Below the pieces are notes generated by a model that saw only the letters and a program-made list of their open reading frames with translations, did not search any database and was not told where the DNA came from. Below are positions 28,670 through 37,511 of a stretch of DNA of 64,000 nucleotides, in pieces. The stretch comes from Hyphomicrobiales bacterium. Lineage in GTDB: Bacteria > Pseudomonadota > Alphaproteobacteria > Rhizobiales > Rhizobiaceae. The translations under genes and the position numbers were made by a program. The DNA is taken from assembly GCA_900472395.1 (NCBI GenBank), contig UCHV01000011.1, forward strand, positions 453,806 through 517,805. The letters run 5' to 3'. The stretch's first letter is position 1; every line of letters begins with the position of its first letter.

Positions 28670-30471
28670 AGCGGAGCCCCTAAACCCTGTTCGCAGACCG
28701 CCCACATCTGGGCGAACAGCAGCAGTTGTGTGTGGCCATCAGGGTCCATTGTTCGCGTATGCTCGAGAAGCGCCGGTAGATACGTGCTGATCCGGTGCTG
28801 AATGGTTTTGTAGATAGTGGGTGACCGAGACCAGATGCCCAAAACCTCTTCTTGGGTCGGTAAGTCAGCCGTCCAAGTCGCCGCCGCATTATTAGACCGA
28901 CCTCGCGAGGGATTATCGTCTGTCCAATCCGGTTCATTTGGGGGAGCAGATGCGCCGCGCATGGTGTCAGCGACCCAGAACAAGAACTCACGCGCGCCCA
29001 TTGAACTCATGAAGGCCGCTCGGTCTCGCTCGGTGCCAAACGGAGGCGTGGCCGGCGCTTGCATGATCCACTCGCAGCTCACGCTGCCCAATGTCAGCCT
29101 CAGCTGGACAAGTTCGGTCAGGTCCGCCGTCTGGTAGGGTCCAAGATTGAGTTCGGTTTCACCGGCAGGCCATATTTCTAAACCGCCAGTGATTAGCCCG
29201 GCCTCGAGGTTGATGCGGGTGTCTGAAGGGTGAAGAGTGGATGAATGGCGCAATCGAATGCTTTCTTTATCCCACACGATCTCCCCCTTCCAACGAGCGG
29301 AAACTTCGGCGCGTGCACGTTCAAGCTCGTCCTTATCGGCCTCGACATCGTTCAGCGCGGCACCGTCTTCCCACCGGATCGGCCGCGCTTCAGCAACGAG
29401 GCTCATGAGGCCGGCCTCGACCGACTTATCGATGGAAAGCTCGGCTATGATCTCGACGTTACGCCCGGACCAAGCGCGTTGAGTAGCGTTCGCGCTGCCC
29501 ATCCAGAGGCGTCGCCTATCGCCTTGGCGGATGTGTAGGATTTTGGCGTGAAGGCCCCGGCCGAGTTCCTCGCCCTCCTCAGCGGCTGATGCGGGATTTG
29601 AATGGACGAGATCTGAGACATCAAAGGCAGTCGGTGGATAGTCAGGCGCATCTAACGCCAATGAGTCTCCGAATAGTCGGCAAGTTGCCGCAAGCCGTTC
29701 GATTTCAAAACGAGTCGATAGAAGTTGGCGCCCGCTGCCTGAGGCGGTCTTGGCTAAATGGCGAAGAAAACCGGCATCCAAGAAGGGGCTTACGACAGTG
29801 AGAGCATCGACTTTCTTGGGCAAGCTCGGCAAATCCCACTCACTTTTCCCTGTGCTAATTTGAAGACGCTCTACCCGGACGCCAGCTGGAGCCTTCCACT
29901 TGAGTGTAGCAACCTCAGTGACTAGTCGACGCGCTGATACGCCAGGAAGATCTGCGCGTTCGGCTAGGGCGGCAACGATGTTTTCGATGCCGGGGATCCG
30001 GCGCCCCTGCTCGCCAGGCCGTGCGACTAGCACAAGGCCGAGATCACGGTTCTCCTGGGCCGTGAGGTTTCGACTGCCGATCCACAAGCGCCACTCTACA
30101 TTCTTATCTGAAGCGACCTTCACCAAAGCCGCTTTAGGGTGCCAGCTTTGGTGGCGCTCGTCGAAAGCCACGTCTCGCAAAAACTGGTCTAAGACCCCCG
30201 TTAGACGTGGGGTTCGCGCCATTTTCGCGAGCCTCCCCCTTTGAATAACAACTCTGAATTTGTCCCTTGCTGCCTCGATCGCATCGGCGAGATCACGACG
30301 AGCGGCCGGACGATCCTCATCATCGCGTCCTACAAGAGCGAGCAGAGCCGCGACGATTGAAATTGGATCCGCTGAATACGAGGCTATGATGGCTAAGTCC
30401 GCCCTCCAACTCGGTTGCGGACGCAGGGCATCCAGAATGCTTATCATCTGCCAGGGCACCTCTCCGCTCAT
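28666..30471 (-). CDS. Phospholipase D-like protein with two HKD motifs, probable nuclease
   Basis: A 601-residue protein. Two HKD-type motifs are visible: WHPKAALVK (His111, Lys113) with LWIGSRNLTAQENRDLG downstream, and LHAKILHI (about residue 308) with LWMGSANATQRAW. Two HxK-x-GS(R/A)N sets in one chain are enough for a complete PLD active site, used in many DNA and RNA nucleases. The C-terminal ~230 residues have no motif I recognise. It overlaps the upstream DUF6361 gene by 4 bp (ATGA) and the downstream helicase by 4 bp (GTGA). Confidence 0.82.
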   Translation of the reverse strand: MSGEVPWQMISILDALRPQPSWRADLAIIASYSADPISIVAALLALVGRDDEDRPAARRDLADAIEAARDKFRVVIQRGRLAKMARTPRLTGVLDQFLRDVAFDERHQSWHPKAALVKVASDKNVEWRLWIGSRNLTAQENRDLGLVLVARPGEQGRRIPGIENIVAALAERADLPGVSARRLVTEVATLKWKAPAGVRVERLQISTGKSEWDLPSLPKKVDALTVVSPFLDAGFLRHLAKTASGSGRQLLSTRFEIERLAATCRLFGDSLALDAPDYPPTAFDVSDLVHSNPASAAEEGEELGRGLHAKILHIRQGDRRRLWMGSANATQRAWSGRNVEIIAELSIDKSVEAGLMSLVAEARPIRWEDGAALNDVEADKDELERARAEVSARWKGEIVWDKESIRLRHSSTLHPSDTRINLEAGLITGGLEIWPAGETELNLGPYQTADLTELVQLRLTLGSVSCEWIMQAPATPPFGTERDRAAFMSSMGAREFLFWVADTMRGASAPPNEPDWTDDNPSRGRSNNAAATWTADLPTQEEVLGIWSRSPTIYKTIQHRISTYLPALLEHTRTMDPDGHTQLLLFAQMWAVCEQGLGAPL

Positions 30472-31673
30472 GGTCGCTGCCCTCGGAGATCAGACAGAAG
30501 CCCGCTCACGGTGCCCCAACGATAATGGAGTGGGTAGCCGACGGGATGATCATGGGGCTCCCACTCGGCGCGTCGGGTTCGCGCGCTGGCGGTGTCGGGT
30601 AGCCTTGAGCGCAAGCCCTTGCGGCCCTCAGCCGCTTCATAGACTTGAACCAATATAGACGGATCAGTCGAGCCTTCGTAGACCCAATCCAACGTCTCTC
30701 TGAGTAAGGCCCGAAGTCGAAGCGGCAAGGGGCCGATATCATCCTCGACGAGATGCAGATTAGCGCTGTTCAGCTCAGAGGTTGCGTGTGGGCCATACTC
30801 TTTGAGCAGCCGCTCAAGTTGCGCGCGGTGCAGCCGCGGCGTCTCACGACGATCCAGACGCTCACGGCGATCCTCGACAAGGGCCGCATATACACCGCGA
30901 CCAATCGCGGCCAGGGCGGCGATCGCCCGCGCGCGCCTGAGAGGCGCAGCGTCCGGGCCGGCAAGTTTGATGATTGTCTTATGCCACGGAGACGCGGGGG
31001 GATCGATTTGGTGGTGGGCCAGCTGACTGAAAAGGGACATGTGTTTGAAAGGCTCAGGCGCAGGAATGTTAACTAACCGACTGCGGAGAAACTCACGCTC
31101 GACGTCTGTCAAATTGAAGGATAGGGACGCATCGGTCCGCCAGTTCATGGGAGGGGACGGCAGAGCAACAAACGGTGCCTCGACGTCGATGAGTGGGCGC
31201 TGCTCGTCATCCAGTACGGGCCGCGCGACGGAGAGGCGAGCGTGAACGGCTCCACGACCCGGAACGCGGTTGTGTCCGTCACGCCGCAAAATGCCCCAAG
31301 CACCCAAAGCGGACCAATAAGTGCTGGAAGGAGGTTGATCCGCCAAGCGAGGCCACGTGAGGCCACCGATGACGCCATGTTCCCCGCTGTCCTTCAGCCG
31401 CTTCGCAAGGTCGATTTCAGCCCGCTTCATTGCATCTTGCGCATTCGATGAAGATTTTCCAGATTGGTCCAGAAACAGCCAGGGTACGAAAAGCGCATAT
31501 CTTAGGCGGGTGTGTAGCACCGAGGTACCCGGAAAGAAGCGGTCAGCGTATTGCTGATGGAGATGAAGAAAACCCACTTCATCCCTTACGCCTTGACCTT
31601 TTTCGTTTAACTGCGCGCGGGCCCGAGCTAAGGCCCTAGGCGTAAGGCTTACCCAACCGAATACTGGCTCCAA
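30468..31673 (-). CDS. DUF6361 family protein, first gene of the operon
   Basis: A 401-residue protein. The N-terminal GWVSLTPRALARA and PGTSVLHTRLRYALFVPW match the pattern of DUF6361 proteins, which are of unknown function and occur in defence-type islands next to PLD and helicase genes (my recollection of the family). Its C-terminus ends ...VGYPLHYRWGTVSGLLSDL. No catalytic motif is evident. As the first gene it may be the sensor or a structural subunit; this is inference. Confidence 0.72.
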   Translation of the reverse strand: MEPVFGWVSLTPRALARARAQLNEKGQGVRDEVGFLHLHQQYADRFFPGTSVLHTRLRYALFVPWLFLDQSGKSSSNAQDAMKRAEIDLAKRLKDSGEHGVIGGLTWPRLADQPPSSTYWSALGAWGILRRDGHNRVPGRGAVHARLSVARPVLDDEQRPLIDVEAPFVALPSPPMNWRTDASLSFNLTDVEREFLRSRLVNIPAPEPFKHMSLFSQLAHHQIDPPASPWHKTIIKLAGPDAAPLRRARAIAALAAIGRGVYAALVEDRRERLDRRETPRLHRAQLERLLKEYGPHATSELNSANLHLVEDDIGPLPLRLRALLRETLDWVYEGSTDPSILVQVYEAAEGRKGLRSRLPDTASARTRRAEWEPHDHPVGYPLHYRWGTVSGLLSDLRGQRP

Positions 31674-31876
31674 TCCTCTCCACTCCCCGAAGCAGTAGCG
31701 CTATTGATTCGTATGCTCGATTCCTACGGTGTACAGTCTAAAGCCTGAATGACAATATTTGCCGGAGCGCATCTGGGCTGGACACTTGCCCGTTATCATA
31801 TTGAGCGCTGCAGGTCGGGTGGCCTCGCGTTAGGCCAGCACCGGCGTGACACCTGGAGATCGTCAGGTTTCTGCAA

Positions 31877-33448
31877 CTATTTGGTGGACGAGACTTTCTC
31901 AAGCTCAGCAAAGTCATTGATCGACGCCTTGCCAGTAACGCGTCCACTAAGGACCTCAGTCATGACGCTCTCGAAGACCTGCACGACCTTGCCCGGGGTC
32001 TCCGCGAACCTGTGCTCGAAGAGGAGCGCGTCGTGCATTGGTAAGATCAACCTCACATCGTCGACGGAGGCGGCGGCGAGCAGCGCTTGCTTGAATATCA
32101 AAGAGGCCGTCCCTTGAACAATCTGGCTGACGGCCGATCGCTGCTCTTTACCTGTAAGCTGCCCCCGGCCGCTCCTTCTGTAGTGATTGCCAAACACGGT
32201 GGTCACGCGACCGTTGCGCTGGAAATCATCCCATACTGACTTTTTCCATTCCTCATACTTTTGAAAGAGCCGGAACGCCTCTTTCGCCTTCTGTCGGTCC
32301 ACCCCGAGTGAGTATGCCGCGTCGACTAGAGCTTTTCGACTCATCCCATATGCGTAGGAAAGAAACAGCTGTTTGGCGGCTTTCCGGTTGCCCACGAGAC
32401 CGAGATGCGTGGTCGAAAAAAGGTCGTACATGTCGCCTGCCGCGTAGAGGCGCTTAAGTTCCTCGTCGCCAGAGAGAGCTGCCATGATGCCCACCTCAAA
32501 TTGGTCGAAGTCGACATAGCTAAGTTGGGCGCCGACGTGCGCACTGATGATCGACCGGAACCGTTTCGGTATATTCTGTAGGCTAGGACTGCGCAGGTGG
32601 ATGCGCGATGTGCGCGATCCGAACACGTCAACGATCGGCCGAATGTTGCTACTGTTCAAAGTAAGGGAACCGAGCACACGACGGACTGTATCCAAGGCAA
32701 GAAGTGCCCTGGTATCGTCACCGAAGTCACGCTCGTGCGGTACGAATTCAAGAAGGTATTCGACGGAAACCTCGTTTAGTTCGAAGCCCTCCAGAAGCAG
32801 TTTAGCCTCGATCGCGCGCTTGCTCGGAGTCTCGAGCGGCATATCGTGTTTTGCGGAGTAGTTCTTCAAAGATAGAAAATAATCATGCTCGGCCTGCGAT
32901 CGCATCTCCGAAAGTCCGGTCGCGTTAATCGGAATTCCAGCTGCCATGGTGAGCTGAAGAATATGGTATACAGGGACCTCGACAGAGAAAAATCGTTCAA
33001 ACTCACCATTGGCAGATGCCTGCGTGCAGAGATCGAGATACATTGCTGCGATTGCTGTCGCTGCTTTAGTGGCTACGCTTAAATCGAAGGCCACGCCCTT
33101 GTTGAACATCTTCCGATATGCGTTGCAGACTTCCTCGTCGGCTCCATAACGTCCGAGCTGCGTAGTCAAGTCGCGCTTCTCGCGGGCGGTTCGGTCCCCG
33201 GGGTCTCCGCTGATTGAGATACGGAGCTCATCCAGATCAACGATCTTGCTTGGCAATGTCCCCGTCTTGTCAAACAAAGCGTCACGGATCATCCAGAAAT
33301 CGTGGCACACTACGATCCCAGCGAAATCAATGATGCCAATGGCGTCAGTTTCCTGAAGTTGGCCGTCTTGGAACCAGTAGAATGAGTCAGCCCCTCTGCC
33401 GGTGAAATCTCGGACGAAAAGCATCAACCTGTAGCTTATTTCAATCAT
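31877..33448 (-). CDS. Family A DNA polymerase, coupled to reverse transcriptase
   Basis: A 523-residue protein with the palm motifs of PolA-type polymerases: motif A YVDFDQFEVGIMAALSGD near residue 311 (catalytic Asp present), motif B RKAAKQLFLSYAYG near 358 (Arg, Lys and Tyr kept, the usual O-helix Phe replaced by Leu), and motif C LPMHDALLFEH near 469 (His-Asp present, the Glu of HDE changed to Ala). The N-terminal ~170 residues look like a degenerate exonuclease fold without a clear Asp-x-Glu site. It is far shorter than housekeeping Pol I (~1000 residues). ATG 33448 overlaps the RT stop codon by 8 bp. Confidence 0.85.
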   Translation of the reverse strand: MIEISYRLMLFVRDFTGRGADSFYWFQDGQLQETDAIGIIDFAGIVVCHDFWMIRDALFDKTGTLPSKIVDLDELRISISGDPGDRTAREKRDLTTQLGRYGADEEVCNAYRKMFNKGVAFDLSVATKAATAIAAMYLDLCTQASANGEFERFFSVEVPVYHILQLTMAAGIPINATGLSEMRSQAEHDYFLSLKNYSAKHDMPLETPSKRAIEAKLLLEGFELNEVSVEYLLEFVPHERDFGDDTRALLALDTVRRVLGSLTLNSSNIRPIVDVFGSRTSRIHLRSPSLQNIPKRFRSIISAHVGAQLSYVDFDQFEVGIMAALSGDEELKRLYAAGDMYDLFSTTHLGLVGNRKAAKQLFLSYAYGMSRKALVDAAYSLGVDRQKAKEAFRLFQKYEEWKKSVWDDFQRNGRVTTVFGNHYRRSGRGQLTGKEQRSAVSQIVQGTASLIFKQALLAAASVDDVRLILPMHDALLFEHRFAETPGKVVQVFESVMTEVLSGRVTGKASINDFAELEKVSSTK

Positions 33449-35195
33449 AGCCACTGACCTCGTCGACAAGGTTCAGAAGATCTGTGGTGTCGCGTACGGC
33501 GAACGGTAGACCGTCTTCATTAATGTGACGCTCGGCTCTGCCGCTGGTCCCCTTGAGCCCGATCGGGACCGTGCCATAGAGGGATCTTAACGCGTCTTTT
33601 TCGAGTATAGACGTGGCAATCAAGAGGTAGCGGGCGTTCTGGAACGGCAGAGAGTGAAATTCCTCAACGCACTTCTCAAGAAGATTTTTTTCGTCCACGC
33701 AACGCAGCCAGATAAGAATGGCTGCCGCCTCCCCAGACTTCACTTCCTGCTGCAACTTCCGTCCTGCTAAGGCCACGAGCTCATCGGAGCGGTATCTCCT
33801 CGTCGCGAGCAGCATCCATATATTGTAGTTCTGCCAGTCGTGGATAGCTCTGTCTTCTGCGAGCAGGAATGTCTCCAACGCTGGAAGGCATCGCCCATCT
33901 TGGTCCAAAACAGCGATCAGCCGGCAATACTGGTCGGTGGTGACCGCATGCTCAGAGAGCGAGCGCATTAAGGTTTCGAGCAGGTTGACCGATAGTGCAT
34001 CGCCTATATCAAAGAGACCGGACTCGACAATCTTTGACACCCGGTTCACTGCGAAGCGGAAAGTACGGGTCTGCGAGTCACCCGCCGCAATGCATTTGCT
34101 CAAAATGTCGAAGATATAGGTGACCGACTTGGTGACGACGCGACGGCTGCGCGACTGCCACATCTGATTAATAGCAATGGTAGAGCTGTCCTGAGAGGGA
34201 AAGTGCTTCGCGACTTCCGTACTTGAAACATCCGGGGCGAGAATTGCCGTTTTGTTTGCGTTGATGTTGAGACCGACTGTCCGGAGTTGCCTTATCAAAT
34301 CCTGCAGCGCACGTCGGGCGTGAAGCTCGGTGTCGGCGATGATACGAATGTCATCAACGTAGCGATAATAATCATAGCCCTTGTTCGTCATTTCCCTGTC
34401 CACTGGTGAAAGCAGTATGTTGGACAGGAAGGAGGAGGCGTCGCGGTTCTGTGGCAGGCCGTGATCCTGGCTGAACATCCATTTAGTAAGTAGTCGGTCG
34501 AGTGTAGCGATTGCGTTGCGTATCTGTAGCTTTTCCGAGCCGGTTGCCACGAGATCGGGAATCGACCTTTCGAGCGTATCCACGATCTGTGTACGCGACA
34601 CGTTTTCAAAGAAGTTGCTTAGGTCGGTGATAAGAAGATGATGTCCTGACCTACGGAACGTCAGGGTTACGCCCTCGAAAGTAAACCAGCGATCAATCTT
34701 ATTCTTGAAGAGATACTTCTGGTCCAACGGCGCTGGCTCGTAACGGTAGCTCAACACTCGGTGCCCCAGAAGCGGATCGTAAAACGGTATCAGGAAACTG
34801 CAGATAGCCTGATAGATAAAGCGGTCGAAGAAGTCAGTCTCCAACCCATAACGCTCCCCATATCCCTTCTTCGGTATGTTCCGGACAATGCTCCGATTGC
34901 CGACATACACACCGTTCCATTCGTGCAGTAGCGAAACAATGATGCGCTTCGCCTCGGCGGGATCTTTGAAAAGATCATCATACTGCAGGCAATCGAAATA
35001 CCAGTCATCTCGCATATCCTGGCGGAGATGCTTCAATACAAGGTCGAAATTTACGGGAAATCCTAGGGCTTGGCCATTTAGCCAAAACGCAGGATTTAGA
35101 ACATATTCAACGTTATCAATGCTTTCCACTCTGGCGCGACTCCTCCGTTGCGCACCATCCCAGCGTGTCCTAATCGGATCGTCAGCAACGGACAC
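33441..35195 (-). CDS. Reverse transcriptase with C-terminal helical extension, probable antiviral RT
   Basis: A 584-residue protein. RT motifs: LLITDLSNFFENVSR (motif A) near residue 185, GLPQNRDASSFLSNILLS (motif B) near 247, YYRYVDDIRIIA (motif C, YVDD) near 278, GLNINANKTAI (motif D). After ~310 it is helical without a maturase X domain or HNH endonuclease, unlike group II intron RTs. This resembles the defence-associated (UG/DRT) RTs. GTG 35195 starts MSVADDPIRTRWDGAQ. The gene for a family A polymerase overlaps its end, suggesting the two polymerases work as a pair. Confidence 0.85.
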   Translation of the reverse strand: MSVADDPIRTRWDGAQRRSRARVESIDNVEYVLNPAFWLNGQALGFPVNFDLVLKHLRQDMRDDWYFDCLQYDDLFKDPAEAKRIIVSLLHEWNGVYVGNRSIVRNIPKKGYGERYGLETDFFDRFIYQAICSFLIPFYDPLLGHRVLSYRYEPAPLDQKYLFKNKIDRWFTFEGVTLTFRRSGHHLLITDLSNFFENVSRTQIVDTLERSIPDLVATGSEKLQIRNAIATLDRLLTKWMFSQDHGLPQNRDASSFLSNILLSPVDREMTNKGYDYYRYVDDIRIIADTELHARRALQDLIRQLRTVGLNINANKTAILAPDVSSTEVAKHFPSQDSSTIAINQMWQSRSRRVVTKSVTYIFDILSKCIAAGDSQTRTFRFAVNRVSKIVESGLFDIGDALSVNLLETLMRSLSEHAVTTDQYCRLIAVLDQDGRCLPALETFLLAEDRAIHDWQNYNIWMLLATRRYRSDELVALAGRKLQQEVKSGEAAAILIWLRCVDEKNLLEKCVEEFHSLPFQNARYLLIATSILEKDALRSLYGTVPIGLKGTSGRAERHINEDGLPFAVRDTTDLLNLVDEVSGYD

Positions 35196-35469
35196 TTGGG
35201 TGATGCCCTCACTTATCGATATCCTGCCATAGACTTACGAGTAAAGGTGCTTGCCTACCATGTCAGCGGATGCTGGCAGTCACCTTGTGGACTAAACTAT
35301 CAGCGGGGATGAATTCGGTCGCCCTGACTTGTTGAAGGTCTCGCATGAAACGGGCCGCGGAAGCAGCCCGAGAAATTGTTTTTGCGAATTGATGCGTCTA
35401 TGACGAGCATTCATTTCGTGGAAAATCTCTGTCGCCCTGGCCTACGATATTGGAAAGTTGGCTTTCATA
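35196..35469. other. Divergent intergenic region, candidate ncRNA or promoter region of the RT operon
   Basis: This 274-bp gap lies between the RT gene (minus) and the PD-(D/E)xK-like gene (plus). It contains a 9-bp direct repeat GTCGCCCTG (35318-35326 and 35431-35439) and a short hairpin CGGGC...GCCCG (35351-35370). Many defence RTs use a template RNA encoded next to the RT gene, so this is the first place to look for one. I see no decisive fold by eye. Confidence 0.3.
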
Positions 35470-36417
35470 ATGACACGCATGCCGATGATTACCGTCAAGC
35501 CGATCCACTTCGAAGACTATGATGGGTTAGAGTTCGAACGGCTTGTCTTCGCCTATCTGCTTCGAGCCGGATGGCGTGACGTCGCATGGTATGGCCAGAC
35601 CGGGAGCGACCTCGGCCGCGATATTATTGCAACAGAATTGTTCGATGATGTTCCTGATCGGCGGACAGTGGTTCAGTGCGTCAACCGCAAAGTACTGACG
35701 CTTGAGAAGGCGAAGCGTGACATGACACGCGCAGCGGCAGCTGACGCTGGTGCCCTTGATGCATTTCTGTTGGTCTGCCGAGCCAAAGTATCAGCTGAAC
35801 AGCGCGACAAAGTGGCAAGGGTGGGAAAGAACTTAGGGATTTCGCATGTGACAATTTGGTCAGGTGTAGAGTTTGAGGAGCACCTCCGACTGCACGGCGA
35901 ATTCCTGCTTAGGCGGTTTGTTGATGGCGAAATCTTTCCAGACGATGGAACCGGTCTTCTCGCCTTCGTGAATGAATTCGCCGAGCTGAGCGATCAGGAG
36001 GCGCTGGCTCTGCTTCGCCTCCCATTTGATCGTCCCGCCTTCCGGACTCCCTTTCACGCAGAAACACGACTGTTCGATTTTCAAGACGCAATTTCGAACA
36101 CAATTAGCGCACTCAACACCGGGGTTTGGAAAACACGTGACGGTGTAACCATCCGTCGTCTTCCATCGATTCAACATATCAGCGCCCCCAAAACGCGTGA
36201 GGCACTTCAACGGATTGTACGTGATCTTGACAGGCTTCGCCGGCTTTTTAGGCTACGCATGGAAGATGGCTCGATCCAGCATTGCGATTGCAATGATCCC
36301 AGCTGCGGCATGTTCAAACTTGGTGAAGGCGTCGCCGAAGAGCTGGACGCTGTTAGGAATCAAATGCTCGATCGCGCCCGCCAAATCATACCAAATTTCG
36401 ATGTCGACTTAGCATAA
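35470..36417 (+). CDS. PD-(D/E)xK-like restriction endonuclease-fold protein
   Basis: A 315-residue protein. The N-terminal ~130 residues follow the Mrr/restriction-endonuclease-like pattern: LEFERLVFAYLLRAGWRDVA, then TGSDLGRDIIATE and VVQCVNRK. The first Asp and the Gln are present, but the Lys expected two residues after Gln is Val, so the active site is either shifted to a nearby Arg/Lys or degenerate. The C-terminal part carries IQHCDCNDPSCGMFKLG, a cysteine cluster that could bind zinc. It is divergent from the RT gene and may belong to that system or be independent. Confidence 0.6.
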   Translation: MTRMPMITVKPIHFEDYDGLEFERLVFAYLLRAGWRDVAWYGQTGSDLGRDIIATELFDDVPDRRTVVQCVNRKVLTLEKAKRDMTRAAAADAGALDAFLLVCRAKVSAEQRDKVARVGKNLGISHVTIWSGVEFEEHLRLHGEFLLRRFVDGEIFPDDGTGLLAFVNEFAELSDQEALALLRLPFDRPAFRTPFHAETRLFDFQDAISNTISALNTGVWKTRDGVTIRRLPSIQHISAPKTREALQRIVRDLDRLRRLFRLRMEDGSIQHCDCNDPSCGMFKLGEGVAEELDAVRNQMLDRARQIIPNFDVDLA

Positions 36418-36556
36418 TAAGGATCTGTTCGCCGGGCCTTCGTCCGAACGGCAACAGCCGACTATTGCCGACAACGCGCTGAGAAGAACAGCCTCGAGAT
36501 CTTTTTTGTTAAAGCCTGCAGAAATCGTGCAGCTGGTGGAAAGCCCGGCATGAACT

Positions 36557-36946
36557 CTAGCCCTTGCAGCCTCCCACCAGAGCCGCAACTAAGCGACGCG
36601 CAAAACGGTTCGGCGGTTCAAGCTCCTCACCCGCCGCCTGCCGAATGAGGCTGAGCCAAGCCACTTCAGCAGCATTCATCTCCGGCGGAGCAAGCATGCG
36701 CTCCAGGAGATGAATGGTGTCGCTGTTGTAAAACTGCGCGAGCGCTAAGCGAAACAGATCCCGAGCATCGCATCCGACAAAGGTAGCCACATCGCTCACC
36801 CTGTCGAGCGGCAACTTTGCATTGCTGTGGAAGACTAGGTAAAGCAGGTGCCCGGTTGTTCCGGAAGGACCATCGGCGCTCTCAAGGTTGACACCGGCCG
36901 CCGCGGCACGCTCGGAAAGGTAGTTGAGGATTGGCAAGTCATTCAT
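36557..36946 (-). CDS. Small hypothetical protein, possible HTH
   Basis: A 129-residue protein I do not recognise. The segment DRVSDVATFVGCDARDLFRL has the spacing of a helix-turn-helix, and a helical C-terminus follows. It is the last of a run of small genes read from 39687 leftward. The start at ATG 36946 has no strong ribosome binding site. The 244-bp gap before the next gene (36947-37190) shows nothing recognisable. Confidence 0.5.
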   Translation of the reverse strand: MNDLPILNYLSERAAAAGVNLESADGPSGTTGHLLYLVFHSNAKLPLDRVSDVATFVGCDARDLFRLALAQFYNSDTIHLLERMLAPPEMNAAEVAWLSLIRQAAGEELEPPNRFARRLVAALVGGCKG

Positions 36947-37190
36947 TTCATCTGCTCGCTTGTTGATGCTGATGATTTATTTATAGCGAAGGGTCACGTG
37001 GGAATGTCGCAGGGAGTTCGACGCGAGCGACACCCCTGTAGAACGGCGCGGACGTGACACCGCAGCAGGCGCGTTTAGCTCCGGGCCAATCTGCACCCAT
37101 GGCGCAACGGGGAATGGCTACAGTTTGGGACCCGTCAACGGGCTGAGTGCCTAGCATGGGCACGGAGCTTGGACGCCGTCGGACGGCATT

Positions 37191-37511
37191 TCAGCTCTGC
37201 TTTCTTTTCTTCTTTTTTTTGCGCACCTTCAGGCGCTGGAAATATTTTCTGAAATAGACGGCATCTTCGACTTCGAGCATCCCCTCCAACGCGGTCCAGA
37301 AAAGCTGGTCTTCATCCAACTCGAGCGCCTGCGCTATGGGTTGCACATATTCAAATTTCAGCTTTGCTCTGCCAGTGAGCAGGAAAGTTATGTAGGTCCC
37401 GCTCGGACGCTCCATGAGCTCATCCAGCGGCAAGCCGCGGTATCCGAGCTCCTGGATCCGAGCGCACAAGAAACTCCCGAGATGCTGCCAGTTGCGATGA
37501 TTAGGTGTCAT
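37191..37511 (-). CDS. Small HTH-like protein with lysine-rich tail
   Basis: A 106-residue protein. RPSGTYITFLLTGRAKLKFE then YVQPIAQALELDEDQLFW has the shape of an XRE-type helix-turn-helix, and the C-terminus LKVRKKKKKRKQS is strongly basic. The ATG overlaps the end of the DUF2293 gene by 11 bp, so the two are probably translated together. A DNA-binding regulator is the most likely role. Confidence 0.55.
   Translation of the reverse strand: MTPNHRNWQHLGSFLCARIQELGYRGLPLDELMERPSGTYITFLLTGRAKLKFEYVQPIAQALELDEDQLFWTALEGMLEVEDAVYFRKYFQRLKVRKKKKKRKQS

Noticed and set aside
25586..31673. DISARM anti-phage system
   Set aside because: A helicase and a PLD protein are present, but there is no DUF1998 protein or DISARM-type methylase, and the PLD protein is much larger than DrmC.
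33441..35195. Group II intron or retron
   Set aside because: The RT lacks a maturase X domain, HNH endonuclease and the NAXXH and VTG motifs of retron RTs that I would expect, and no msr/msd-like inverted repeat is obvious beside it.
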